64,000 nt of DNA. Origin: a bacterium SCSIO 12827. Lineage in GTDB: Bacteria > Pseudomonadota > Alphaproteobacteria > Rhodospirillales > Casp-alpha2. The DNA is taken from contig CP073746.1 of assembly GCA_024397995.1 (NCBI GenBank), forward strand, positions 1,178,001 to 1,242,000. Direction: 5' to 3'. The position numbers and the translations under genes are program-made. Positions 7,759 to 16,196 of this stretch are shown one piece after another. The stretch's first letter is position 1. Each line of letters starts with the position of its first letter. Below the pieces are notes generated by a model, which was given only the letters and a program-made list of their open reading frames with translations, was not told the DNA's origin and ran no database searches.

Positions 7759-9471
7759 TTATTCGGCAAGCCAGCGGTCGCGGATGCGGTTTACTTCGTC
7801 GAAATGGTGGCGCGCCATCTTCATGGTCGGGGCCAGGGGCTCCTGATAGAAGAAGTCGGGCAATTCGTCATCCGCGCTGGTAAATCCGGCGGCCTTGTTG
7901 AACTTTTCTTCAAGAACCAGGGTTTCCTTACCCAGGCGGTCGAAGAATTCGGTCTCGAAGGTCGTGCCGACGGCGTCGTTGAGGGCGGTGACGATCAGGT
8001 CCGGATTGACATTGGTAACGGACCGCCCGAACACGCAGATACCAAGGGAATCGACAGCGGCGCATTTGGCCTGGATCTTCAGGCTTTCCAGGGCCAATTC
8101 CTCCGTCGACTTGCCGGCGCATTCGAAGGTCGGCAGGTTGCCGGTCGTGTGATCGGCCCCTTGGGCCGTCAGCATCATGGAAATGCCCGTGACCTCGATG
8201 ACGCGGGGGTCGTAGGCGCTGAGCGCCTGCTTCTTGATAACCGGCAGGCGCTTGATGCCGTAATGTTCACCGACTCGGGCCGTGCCCTGCGCCAGGATCC
8301 GCCCCCGTTCGTTGCCTTCGCGGATGTCGGCCAGGGCTTCCAGCATGAAGTTTTCGTCGCCATATTCGCCGTGCCCCGCGTCCATCAAGGCGCCGAGAAG
8401 AGCACCCGTTTCGATGGTGTCGATGGCCAGATCGTTGGCGACCGCGTTGAGGCGGGCCACCTGGTCCGGATGCGTTAGCCCGCAGTTGGTGCCGAGCAGG
8501 CCGATGGTCTCGTACTCAAGTGGTGCCACCAATTCGTTGCCGTTTTCATCGGCGTAGACGTTGGAGCACTTGATCATGCAGCCGGGCATGCAGGCATGGG
8601 TGGTTTCGCCGCCGCGTTCCAGGTTCTGTTCGCGGATGTAGTCGCCGCCCATCTTCAGGCGTTCCTTGGCCGTGTCGACCAGCTGCCCGGACGAGAAGTT
8701 GCGCACCGGCAGGCCGCCCAGGTGGTTGATCACGTCGGCGACCAGCGCCGTGCCGCGGGCGCCTAAGTTCTGGGTCGCCGGATCGTCCTTGATCATGCCG
8801 CCGTAGGTCTTGATCGATTGCATCAGCTTCTTGCGTTCGTGGAAGTCGGGCATCTTGTGCTTGTCGCAGACGATGGCCTTGACCTTTTTCGAGCCCATGA
8901 CCGCCCCCACGCCGCCGCGTGCGGAAATGCGCGTCGGGCGGCCTTCGGGGTCGGTGAACACGATGCCGGAAATCAGGCCGCCGTATTCGCCGACCGGGCT
9001 GCAGATGCCCAAGCTGACCTTGTCACCGTATTTTTCAAACAGCATGTCGGCGGTTTCGAAAACGCCTTTGCCCAGATAGGGGGTTGCGTCCTCGAACGTG
9101 ATGTCGCCTTCCAGGGGGATGCGGATGACGACCCAGTCGTCGGATTGGTTTTCCAGGGTGATCCCGGCGATACCGATCTGGCCCATGGCGAAGGCCATGG
9201 TGCCGCCGCCGTTGGATTCCTTGACCCCGCCGGTCAGCGGGCTTTTACAGCCGACGCTGATGCGGTTGGCGTTGGAGAAGTTGGTTCCTGCAAACGGGCC
9301 GGCAGAAAAGATCAGCGGGTTTTCTGGTCCCAGAGGGTCGATGTTTGCCAGGTCGCGGTCGACCAAGGTCTTGGCGATCAGATAGCGTCCGGCGCGGGCC
9401 AGGGCTTCGCCGGAAAGCTCCTCGCTTTTGATGTCGCGGGTGGCAAGGTCGATGGTCAGGTACTTTCGCAT
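7759..9471 (-). CDS. Aldehyde ferredoxin oxidoreductase family protein (tungsto/molybdo-bispterin enzyme)
   Basis: A 570-residue cytosolic protein with the AOR domains in order. The N-terminal pterin-binding domain contains NRISVGCKSPLTGGVKESN. The iron-sulfur segment HACMPGCMIKCSNVY (about residues 291-305) follows. The later motif GADHTTGN and the fourth cysteine in DSLGICVFG (about residue 477) complete the pattern. The family oxidises aldehydes or other low-potential substrates with W or Mo held by two pterins next to one [4Fe-4S] cluster. The first cysteines are spaced C-x3-C-x3-C, whereas Pyrococcus AOR has C-x2-C-x3-C. No ferredoxin or electron-transfer subunit is adjacent. The ATG at 9471 (MRKYLTIDLA) matches the family N-terminus. 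It is followed by pirin 13 bases later. Confidence 0.88.
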   Translation of the reverse strand: MRKYLTIDLATRDIKSEELSGEALARAGRYLIAKTLVDRDLANIDPLGPENPLIFSAGPFAGTNFSNANRISVGCKSPLTGGVKESNGGGTMAFAMGQIGIAGITLENQSDDWVVIRIPLEGDITFEDATPYLGKGVFETADMLFEKYGDKVSLGICSPVGEYGGLISGIVFTDPEGRPTRISARGGVGAVMGSKKVKAIVCDKHKMPDFHERKKLMQSIKTYGGMIKDDPATQNLGARGTALVADVINHLGGLPVRNFSSGQLVDTAKERLKMGGDYIREQNLERGGETTHACMPGCMIKCSNVYADENGNELVAPLEYETIGLLGTNCGLTHPDQVARLNAVANDLAIDTIETGALLGALMDAGHGEYGDENFMLEALADIREGNERGRILAQGTARVGEHYGIKRLPVIKKQALSAYDPRVIEVTGISMMLTAQGADHTTGNLPTFECAGKSTEELALESLKIQAKCAAVDSLGICVFGRSVTNVNPDLIVTALNDAVGTTFETEFFDRLGKETLVLEEKFNKAAGFTSADDELPDFFYQEPLAPTMKMARHHFDEVNRIRDRWLAE

Positions 9472-9626
9472 TGTTCGTCTGATCCCCAAGTCATGGTTTG
9501 GTCGTCGAGTCACCATCCATCCAATGTCGGCGCCGGTGCCGATGGGAAAAAGGACGATGAAGCGATGAACTTATCTTAAAATGGGGGAAGGCCCGGGGAA
9601 ATACCAGGATTTCACGGTCCCGCCGG

Positions 9627-11603
9627 TCAGGCCCCGCCATCGGCGTAGCTGAACCCCTTGATGAACGGCCGCAGGCGCGGCAGATAAGGCGCCATGTGAA
9701 TTTCGAAAGTGCGCCAGCGGCCGGCAGGCATTGATCCCTCGTCTTCGGCGGCCAGCGGCGCCAAAACCCCGGCGTTCCAGGAAACATCCAGGAATTCCAA
9801 AAGCTTCCGCGCGGTCTGTTCATGCCCGGAAATCAGGTCTTCATGGCGGACTTCATGGACCTTCAGCGCCAGGGTCTCGCGCTGCGTTTGCCACAGGGCC
9901 ATGACCTGTTCGTAGAAGCCGACGGCGTCGTCCAGGCGCGTGAAATGGACCGTACCGTCGTTCATTGCAAAAGGATGCGTGAAGCAGTCCAGACAGATGT
10001 CGCAGGGATGGCGTTGCGCCAGAATGAACTTGGCGTCCGGAAACAGGCGATGGATCAGGCCAGCGTCCAGGATATTGAGCGGCAGCGTGTCGACCAGCAC
10101 CGTGTCGGGCCCGCGCGTAACGGCGCGGTCGACGGCTTGGAAATAAATTTCCCGCAATGCGGTCATATCCGCGTCGGAAATGTCAAACAGGTTGGCCGGA
10201 AAATCGTCTCCGCGTGCAAGAAGATGATCGCGGACCACGGACAGGGCCGCCTGTTCCTTCAGCACCTGAATTCCCGGATGAGCGTCCATCATCTGCTCCA
10301 GGAGGGCCTCGCCCGATCGGGGAAACCCGACCAGGAATACGGGCGTCCCATCGTCCCCCGGGACGCTGTTGCCGGCAGGTTGGGCCGCCGGGCCATCATA
10401 GGCCCGCTTCAGGCGTTCCAGGTATTCTGCCGAGCGGGTGCGGAACATGGCCACGGCCTGCACATCGCGGGCGAGAAAGGCGTTGCCCAATTCAAAATTC
10501 TCGACTGCGTCGCCGGGGCGGTTCAGGCGTTCATAAAGCATACCCATTTCAAAGCGGATGTCTCCCAAGGCAGGTGACGCATCCCGCATCGCCGGATCAA
10601 GCCCGTTCAGGCGGGCCAGGGCCTTGCCATGGTCACCCGCCCGCTGCTCCAGGCGCGCCGCGACAAGATTGAGGGCCGGGTCGCCGGGATGCTGATCCAG
10701 AGCCGGCGTGATTTCGGCCCAGGCATCGTCCGGCCGGTTCATCCGTTCCAGAAGGGTGCCGAGGGCCACGCGGTTTGCCGGGTCGTTGGGCGCGGCCTGG
10801 ACCGCCTTGCGGAAATGGTCCAAGGCACCCTCGACATCCCCCATGGCGCGTAACGCCGCCGCCTTCGCACGCAGAACCACGGAATCTCCGGGCCGCTTCG
10901 CCAACAGCAGGTCGTAGTATTCAACCGCAGTCCGAAAATCGCCCATCATTGCCGTGACTTCGGCATAAAAGCCCAAAATCTCTGGATCGTCCTGTGACAG
11001 CGTCAACGCGCCTTCGAGGGTCTTACGGGTCAGGGCGTGGCGTTTGCTCAGGTAATAGGTCCGGGCCAGCAGGACGCGGGCCTCAAGGTCGTTTGGCGCG
11101 CGGTCGACCACGCGTTGCAGGATCGCCGCCGCCTGATCGAAATTTTCCAGGTTGTAGTGGCACTGACCCAGATTGAACAATGCGTTCAGATTGTCCGGTT
11201 CAAGGTCGGCGGCCTGCTTGTAATGTTTCGCCGCGAGGGGAATTTGGCGGTCGTCACGATAGGCATTTCCCAGGTTGTAATGGATGTTCGCGGCATCCGG
11301 CGCGATGTCCAAGGCCTTGCGGAAGTGCCGGATCGCGGCATTGACCCGCCCCGACTGGCGCAGCGCGCAACCGAGCAGGTCATGGGCCTCGGCCGAACCG
11401 GGGGCCAGATCGGTCAGTTTCTTCAGGTTGTCCGCCGCGGCATCCGCCTTGTCCTGGCGAAGCTGGGTCAGGGAGAGGAGATGCAAGACATTGGGATTGT
11501 TCGGCAAAACCAGCGCCAGCGCCGTCAGCCCCGCCTCGGCGCCGGGGAAATCGCCCGATTGATACATCTGGGCGGCGGCTTGGAATTGCTGTTCTGCGTC
11601 CAT
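9627..11603 (-). CDS. TPR-repeat sulfotransferase family protein
   Basis: A 658-residue protein of two parts. Residues 1 to about 390 are tandem TPR units, for example HYNLGNAYRDDRQIPLAAKH and ALFNLGQCHYNLENFDQAA. The C-terminal ~260 residues are a sulfotransferase domain whose PAPS-binding loop is FLVGFPRSGEALLEQMM. The usual form is GFPRSGTTLLEQ, so the two threonines are Glu and Ala here. The later FILAQRHPCDICLDCF is the 3'-phosphate-binding region of the family. There is no signal peptide. The acceptor is unknown; in similar TPR fusions a protein or glycan is suspected. The next gene on the same strand is another TPR protein 35 bases upstream. Confidence 0.82.
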   Translation of the reverse strand: MDAEQQFQAAAQMYQSGDFPGAEAGLTALALVLPNNPNVLHLLSLTQLRQDKADAAADNLKKLTDLAPGSAEAHDLLGCALRQSGRVNAAIRHFRKALDIAPDAANIHYNLGNAYRDDRQIPLAAKHYKQAADLEPDNLNALFNLGQCHYNLENFDQAAAILQRVVDRAPNDLEARVLLARTYYLSKRHALTRKTLEGALTLSQDDPEILGFYAEVTAMMGDFRTAVEYYDLLLAKRPGDSVVLRAKAAALRAMGDVEGALDHFRKAVQAAPNDPANRVALGTLLERMNRPDDAWAEITPALDQHPGDPALNLVAARLEQRAGDHGKALARLNGLDPAMRDASPALGDIRFEMGMLYERLNRPGDAVENFELGNAFLARDVQAVAMFRTRSAEYLERLKRAYDGPAAQPAGNSVPGDDGTPVFLVGFPRSGEALLEQMMDAHPGIQVLKEQAALSVVRDHLLARGDDFPANLFDISDADMTALREIYFQAVDRAVTRGPDTVLVDTLPLNILDAGLIHRLFPDAKFILAQRHPCDICLDCFTHPFAMNDGTVHFTRLDDAVGFYEQVMALWQTQRETLALKVHEVRHEDLISGHEQTARKLLEFLDVSWNAGVLAPLAAEDEGSMPAGRWRTFEIHMAPYLPRLRPFIKGFSYADGGA

Positions 11604-11638
11604 GTTCCGGTCTGTAAGCGGTGGGTCGGTCGCGGGAA

Positions 11639-14143
11639 TTACGACGAAAAGGGCAGGTCGGCCAGGGTCAGTCGATTGTCCAGCCGCCAGCCACCGGGCT
11701 TGTCTACGTCCGGGGCAAGGTCCGGGTCAATGCGTAATGCCGCGGCACGGTCTTGCGCGGCGGCCCCGGCGTCGGTGCGCGCCGCGTGCACATTGGCGCG
11801 GCCGAGATACGCACCCGCGAAGCTGCCGTCGATATCAAGGGCGCGGGTGAAGTGTTGCACCGCGTCGCCGTAACGGCGCAGGATTTTCTCCGCTTCGGCT
11901 TGGCCGGCCCAGGCCGCCGCGTCGCCCGGATTGATTTCGGTCGCCTTGGTGAAATCGGCAAGCGCGTCGTCGATAAGGTTCAGCGCCAGGCGGGAAAACC
12001 CGCGAATGCGCAGCAACAGGGATGTCGGTTTGCCTTCGGCGATCAGGGCGGAGGCGGCAATGGCCGCTTGATCCGGCTTACCTTGGCGGCGTGTCAATTC
12101 CGCCTGCAGGGTGCGCAGCCAGGGATCGCCCGGCACTGTGGCCAGTCCGCGCGTGATGTCCGCCCCGGCCCCCGCAAGGTCGTCCGTGCGAAGCCGCAGG
12201 AACGCAAGCACGCCATGTGGTTCCGCGTCGCCGGGTCCTAAGGGAACCAGTCGCTCGTAGGCGGCCGAGGCCTCGCCCCAGCGCCCGCCGAACAGGAGCG
12301 CGCGAGCTTTTTCCCGCAGTGCGTGGGCTTGATAGGGCTGCATGCGCTGGGCCATGTCCAGGTCGGCGACGGCAGCCTCCGTCTGGTTGAGGCGCCGGTA
12401 GGCGCGGCCGCGCAGGATCAGGGCGGCGACGTCCGTATTGCCGCCGCGCGTCCCTTCCGAAATGGCAGCCGTGGCGTCGTCGACGGCGGCATCCGCGTGC
12501 CCGGCCGACAATTGCGCCTCGCCGCGCGCCAGCAGGGCCGCCGCATCACCGGGATGGGCAGTGAGAACCTGGTTCAGATCGGCAATGGCGCCGGCGTAAT
12601 CACCCATGTCCTGGGCGGCGGCGGCGCGCTGGCGGCGCAGGTCCATGGCATCCGGGCGGGCTTCGAGGATGCGGGTCAGGTCGCGGTGGGCGCTGGCCGG
12701 TCGGGCGGCCGTGGCGTGCAGGGCGGCGCGAAGGTCGAGCGCGGCCAGATTGGCCGGGTCGTCCAGCAACAGATGGTCGAGGTCTGTGAGGGCGCGCTCC
12801 GTTTCCCCGATGTCGCGGTAGGCGGACCCGCGGATCAGCCGGGCGACAGTGTTGTCCGGCGCCAGGGCAAGGGCGGCGGTCATCGACTGCACCGCATGCT
12901 GTGGATCGCCCCGCCGGTAATAGGCGCGGCCGCGCAGGACCAGGGCCGCCGTATGGGTCGGGTCCCGGCGCAGGACCGCGTTCATGTCGGCGATTACGCC
13001 GGCGAAAGTTTCAAGCTGGAACAATTGCTCCGCACGCATGAATCGGGCGGTTGCATTGTCGGGATCGGCAACGATGGCGGCATCCAGGTCTTCCAGGGCC
13101 AAGCCGGTTTCGTCCTGGCGCAGGTGGATGCGGGCGCGCAGCATGTGGTGGCGGCTGTCCTTCGGGGCGAGGGCAATCGCCTGATCGACGTCGTCGAGGG
13201 CCAGCTGCAACTGCTCCATCTTCAGGAAGGCTTCGGCGCGGGCGGTCCAGGTTTCCGGTGCCGTGGGGTCGGCTTCAAGCGAGGCTGAAAGATCGGCGCG
13301 GGCGGCGGCCAGACTTCCGTTGGCGAGATGAGCTTGTCCGCGAAGTCGCAGAAGTGCCGCGTCCATGGGGGCCATGTCCAGGGCCTCGCCGAAGTCGGCG
13401 ACGGCCAGCTCAAACTCCTCGGTTGCCATGTGCACAAGGCCACGCTCGCGGTAGCTTTCAAGGGGGCGGCGCAGTTGGCGGATCGACAGGTCCAGGTCGG
13501 CGATGGCCAAGCGGTGCAGGCCCATGCGGCGCAACAGGGCACCGCGCACCTGCAATGCCTCGCCGTTATTCGGGGCCAGGGTGACGGCGGCGTTGAGATC
13601 GGCCCGCGCGAGCTGGTGGTGGCCCTGCGCCAGATGGGCAGCGCCCCGTTGGGTCAAGGCGCCGACATGGTGAGGGGAGGCATCGAGCGCCCTGGCGGCG
13701 CTTTCAGCCGCGTCGCCATATCGGCCAAGGGCGATCAGGATACGCGCGCGGAGCGCCAAAGCATCGGCATTGCGGGGGTCGAGCGCCAAGCCCGCATCGG
13801 CATCGGCGAGCGCCACCATGTCGCGTCCGGCGGCATGATTGATGCGGGCACGCAGGAAGTGCACGCGTTTGCGCCGGGGCGTCAGGCGCACGGCGCTGTT
13901 GAGGTCGCTCAGCGCCTTGTCGGGAAAGCCTTCGTCGATCAACGCGTCGGCCCGGTTGATGAACAGGTCGGCGAATTTCTCGGGATCGGTTTCGCCCTGC
14001 GTGATGGCCTGCGTGCAGGCGAAAACACGCATGGCGGCAGGAAGGGCTGCGTCCATGCAGTCAGGCGTTTGCGCGTGTGCGGCCTGGGCCGCCGTCGCCG
14101 CCCAGGCCATTACGAATAGGGACGCCCCCCGGATCAGCCGCAT
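11639..14143 (-). CDS. Large exported TPR-repeat protein
   Basis: An 834-residue protein with a signal peptide (MRLIRGASLFVMAWAATAAQ, ending near AHAQ). After it come roughly twenty consecutive TPR units of about 34 residues, with repeats such as ALALRARILIALGRYGDAA, RLIRGSAYRDIGETERAL and AYLGRANVHAARTDAGAAA. No catalytic domain, lipobox or membrane segment is seen, so it is probably a soluble periplasmic scaffold. Only one cysteine pair is visible near the start (C in PDCMDA and FACTQA), which could form a disulfide. It is transcribed with the TPR sulfotransferase. It may be functionally analogous to the periplasmic TPR partner of EipB, but that is only a suggestion. Confidence 0.8.
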   Translation of the reverse strand: MRLIRGASLFVMAWAATAAQAAHAQTPDCMDAALPAAMRVFACTQAITQGETDPEKFADLFINRADALIDEGFPDKALSDLNSAVRLTPRRKRVHFLRARINHAAGRDMVALADADAGLALDPRNADALALRARILIALGRYGDAAESAARALDASPHHVGALTQRGAAHLAQGHHQLARADLNAAVTLAPNNGEALQVRGALLRRMGLHRLAIADLDLSIRQLRRPLESYRERGLVHMATEEFELAVADFGEALDMAPMDAALLRLRGQAHLANGSLAAARADLSASLEADPTAPETWTARAEAFLKMEQLQLALDDVDQAIALAPKDSRHHMLRARIHLRQDETGLALEDLDAAIVADPDNATARFMRAEQLFQLETFAGVIADMNAVLRRDPTHTAALVLRGRAYYRRGDPQHAVQSMTAALALAPDNTVARLIRGSAYRDIGETERALTDLDHLLLDDPANLAALDLRAALHATAARPASAHRDLTRILEARPDAMDLRRQRAAAAQDMGDYAGAIADLNQVLTAHPGDAAALLARGEAQLSAGHADAAVDDATAAISEGTRGGNTDVAALILRGRAYRRLNQTEAAVADLDMAQRMQPYQAHALREKARALLFGGRWGEASAAYERLVPLGPGDAEPHGVLAFLRLRTDDLAGAGADITRGLATVPGDPWLRTLQAELTRRQGKPDQAAIAASALIAEGKPTSLLLRIRGFSRLALNLIDDALADFTKATEINPGDAAAWAGQAEAEKILRRYGDAVQHFTRALDIDGSFAGAYLGRANVHAARTDAGAAAQDRAAALRIDPDLAPDVDKPGGWRLDNRLTLADLPFSS

Positions 14144-14231
14144 CGCTGCCTCGTTTCCGCCAAGTACCGAAAATACTTAGCAAAAAACCAGAGGAAACGC
14201 CATCCGGGCCAGTCCGGGGGCAACCGTTCGT

Positions 14232-14975
14232 TCAGGTTTCCGTGCCGCCGTTGATCTGGATCAGCTGGCCGTTCATGAATCCGCCCTGATCGGACACTAG
14301 ATAGGCGATCATGCCGGCGATTTCCTCGGGCGTGCCCAGGCGGCCCACCGGCACCCGTGCCTTCATGGAGGCAATGTGCTCGGCCATGGCCGGGTCGGCG
14401 TGATCGCCGGCGATGGGGCCGGACGAGATGATGTTGGTGGTGATGCCCTTGGGCCCGAACTCCTTGCCCAGGGCCTTGGTCAACCCCCAGGAGCCGTGCT
14501 TGGATACGCTGACATGCGCCCGCCCGTTGTAGCCGTGGATGGCGTTCATGCCGGCGAAATTGACGATGCGCCCCCAGCCCCGGTCGACCATGCCCGGCAG
14601 GCATGCGCGGGCCAGCCGGAAGGCGGCGTTCATGTTGACGTCCAGCACCCGTTCCCAGGTCTCGTCGGTGATGTCGAGAAAGCTGTGGCTGGGGCGGATT
14701 GCGGCATTGTTGATCAGCACGTCGATGCCGCCGAAATGGCCGATTGCCTCGGCCGCCATGGCGTCACAGGCGGCCTTGTCGCCGACGTCGGCCATGATGA
14801 CCAGGGCGTCCGCGCCCAAGGCCCGCGCGGCGTCCGCGGTGGCGTCGCAGGACGCCCGGTCGCTGGAGCCGTTGATGACGACATTGAAGCCGTCCCGCGC
14901 CAAGGCCAAGACACAGGCCCGGCCGATATTCTTCCCCGACCCTGTGACCAGGGCCGCGCGCTTTCGTTCAGTCAT
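14232..14975 (-). CDS. SDR-family protein lacking the canonical catalytic Ser and Tyr
   Basis: A 247-residue Rossmann protein of the classical SDR type. The nucleotide-binding motif is ALVTGSGKNIGRACVLAL, followed by the structural motif VLINNAAIRPSH (NNAA where NNAG is usual). The C-terminal part includes GPKGITTN. The active-site stretch reads RIVNFAGMNAIHGYNGRAHV and then SVSKHG. In classical SDRs the equivalent positions are a Ser in the ISS strand end and the Tyr of YxxxK. Here they are Gly and Val, while the Lys is kept. The DNA confirms these codons. It may therefore bind NAD(P) without the normal chemistry, or use nearby His/Tyr residues. Substrate unknown. Confidence 0.85.
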   Translation of the reverse strand: MTERKRAALVTGSGKNIGRACVLALARDGFNVVINGSSDRASCDATADAARALGADALVIMADVGDKAACDAMAAEAIGHFGGIDVLINNAAIRPSHSFLDITDETWERVLDVNMNAAFRLARACLPGMVDRGWGRIVNFAGMNAIHGYNGRAHVSVSKHGSWGLTKALGKEFGPKGITTNIISSGPIAGDHADPAMAEHIASMKARVPVGRLGTPEEIAGMIAYLVSDQGGFMNGQLIQINGGTET

Positions 14976-15071
14976 GAATGGTGTTCCTCCCGGATGTCGA
15001 TGCCACGACCCTACGCAAGGTGGCGGAGGCTGGCAAGCGGACGCGACGGGAAGGTGGATAACACAGGGCGG

Positions 15072-15620
15072 TTAGCCGCTATAATCCGACGATGGGGTGA
15101 ACAGATTTTTCAGAGTTTCAGTGACGCCTCGCCGGCCGACGAAGGCGAACATCTGGGTAATGGTGTGACCGTCTTCCGACAGCGGCATGCGCAGCGACCG
15201 CAAGGGTTCTTCCACCCCTTCGTAGGTATTGAGAAAGACCAGGGGGCGGCGGGCTTCGAATACGGCCATGTATTGCCGCGTCAGCAAGGTCGTGGACCAG
15301 GCGTCGGCCATGTCGGTCAATTTCTTCCCGGTGTAATCGCGCCGATGATAGTGGGTATGGCCGGATCCCCAGTAGCGGTAGGTGAATTCCGCCGGATCGC
15401 CCGTGACGTCGAGTACCAGCGCATAAGGTAAAACCCGTGCCGGCAGTTCATGCAGGTGGAAGTTCGCCCAACAGGGCGCGAAGGCATCGCCCTTCACGTC
15501 GGTCCAGTACGCCATGCAGGCCTGGATGTGCGGATCGTCGACCGTTTCCGGTTCAATCGCAACCGTACTTACGACAGGTGGCATCTGGCCGTCCAGCACG
15601 ATGGGAGGCAGGATTTTCAT
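15072..15620 (-). CDS. PAS_5-type (PF07310-like) sensor domain protein
   Basis: A 182-residue protein resembling the alphaproteobacterial stand-alone PAS family. Features are the acidic/aromatic lead MAYWTDVKGDAFAPCWANFH, then ELPARVLPYALVLDVTGDP, AEFTYRYWGSGHT and the DYTGKKLTDM motif at the expected place. The C-terminal half carries RSLRMPLSEDGHTITQMF, typical of the last strands of this PAS fold. There is no output domain, so it probably binds a ligand or partner and signals by contact. Ligand unknown. It is preceded by its own AT-rich upstream region. Confidence 0.75.
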   Translation of the reverse strand: MKILPPIVLDGQMPPVVSTVAIEPETVDDPHIQACMAYWTDVKGDAFAPCWANFHLHELPARVLPYALVLDVTGDPAEFTYRYWGSGHTHYHRRDYTGKKLTDMADAWSTTLLTRQYMAVFEARRPLVFLNTYEGVEEPLRSLRMPLSEDGHTITQMFAFVGRRGVTETLKNLFTPSSDYSG

Positions 15621-15769
15621 ATCACCGTGGTCTCGATCTTCCGACGAATTGGGGAGAATGTCGGTTTATTAGACAAGACTACAGCGCCCAACCCTGCGGG
15701 GGTAACCCTGACTTTGGTCTATATTTTGGGGAATTCTAATGTATGTGATGCGCGGGTGAAGCGGCGGTA

Positions 15770-16090
15770 TCAGGCATGACGGTCGAGCCGGCCAATGGCC
15801 TCGGCGACGGCATCCAGGTCTGAGCCGTCGGCGTCGAACTGAACCGCGAAACCGCCATCGTAGGTCCGCGCGACATGGCCGGAAAGATGTCCCAGGCCCT
15901 CGACATGCATGTCGACGAAGGTGCCGTTGTCGACCGTCACCCCGGCCTCGCCAAGGGCGATCGCGGCCCCCGTGGCGGAGACGTTTTTCACAGAGCCGTG
16001 GAAGGCACGGTTACCGTACCGGCCGTGGGCGGGCTGGTGATAGGGATGGCGGGTCGGGCGGGCGACGTGGTTGTTGGCCGCGACGTGCAT
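15770..16090 (-). CDS. PilZ-domain protein
   Basis: A 106-residue single-domain protein. The segment GSVKNVSATGAAIAL matches the D/NxSxxG half of the PilZ cyclic-di-GMP motif, and the strands THVE-like MHVEGLGHLSGHVART and GFAVQF fit the beta-barrel. The upstream RxxxR half of the motif is not clean: an Arg-rich, His-rich lead (HVARPTRHPYHQPAHGR) is present but spaced atypically. c-di-GMP binding is therefore likely but not certain. An AGGGAAAA ribosome site precedes the ATG. Confidence 0.75.
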   Translation of the reverse strand: MHVAANNHVARPTRHPYHQPAHGRYGNRAFHGSVKNVSATGAAIALGEAGVTVDNGTFVDMHVEGLGHLSGHVARTYDGGFAVQFDADGSDLDAVAEAIGRLDRHA

Positions 16091-16163
16091 GAGAATTTTC
16101 CCTGGCGGCGGCCCGAACGGCGGACCTGTCCAATACGGCGGACAGGATCACGCAGCTACATTA

Positions 16164-16178
16164 ATAAAACGTAATTAA
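16164..16178 (-). promoter_or_regulatory. Possible CtrA-like half-matched site upstream of the PilZ gene
   Basis: On the minus strand the sequence is TTAATTACGTTTTAT, that is TTAA-N7-TTAT, one base short of the TTAA-N7-TTAA core used by CtrA in alphaproteobacteria. It lies in an unusually AT-rich patch 74 bp upstream of the PilZ start. A chance match is quite possible in AT-rich DNA. Confidence 0.25.
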
Positions 16179-16196
16179 TTGACGGAACGCGAGGTG

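Noticed and set aside
9472-9626. Possible extra small gene between the AOR gene and the TPR sulfotransferase
   Set aside because: Frames here only extend neighbouring genes or lack ribosome sites and family likeness.
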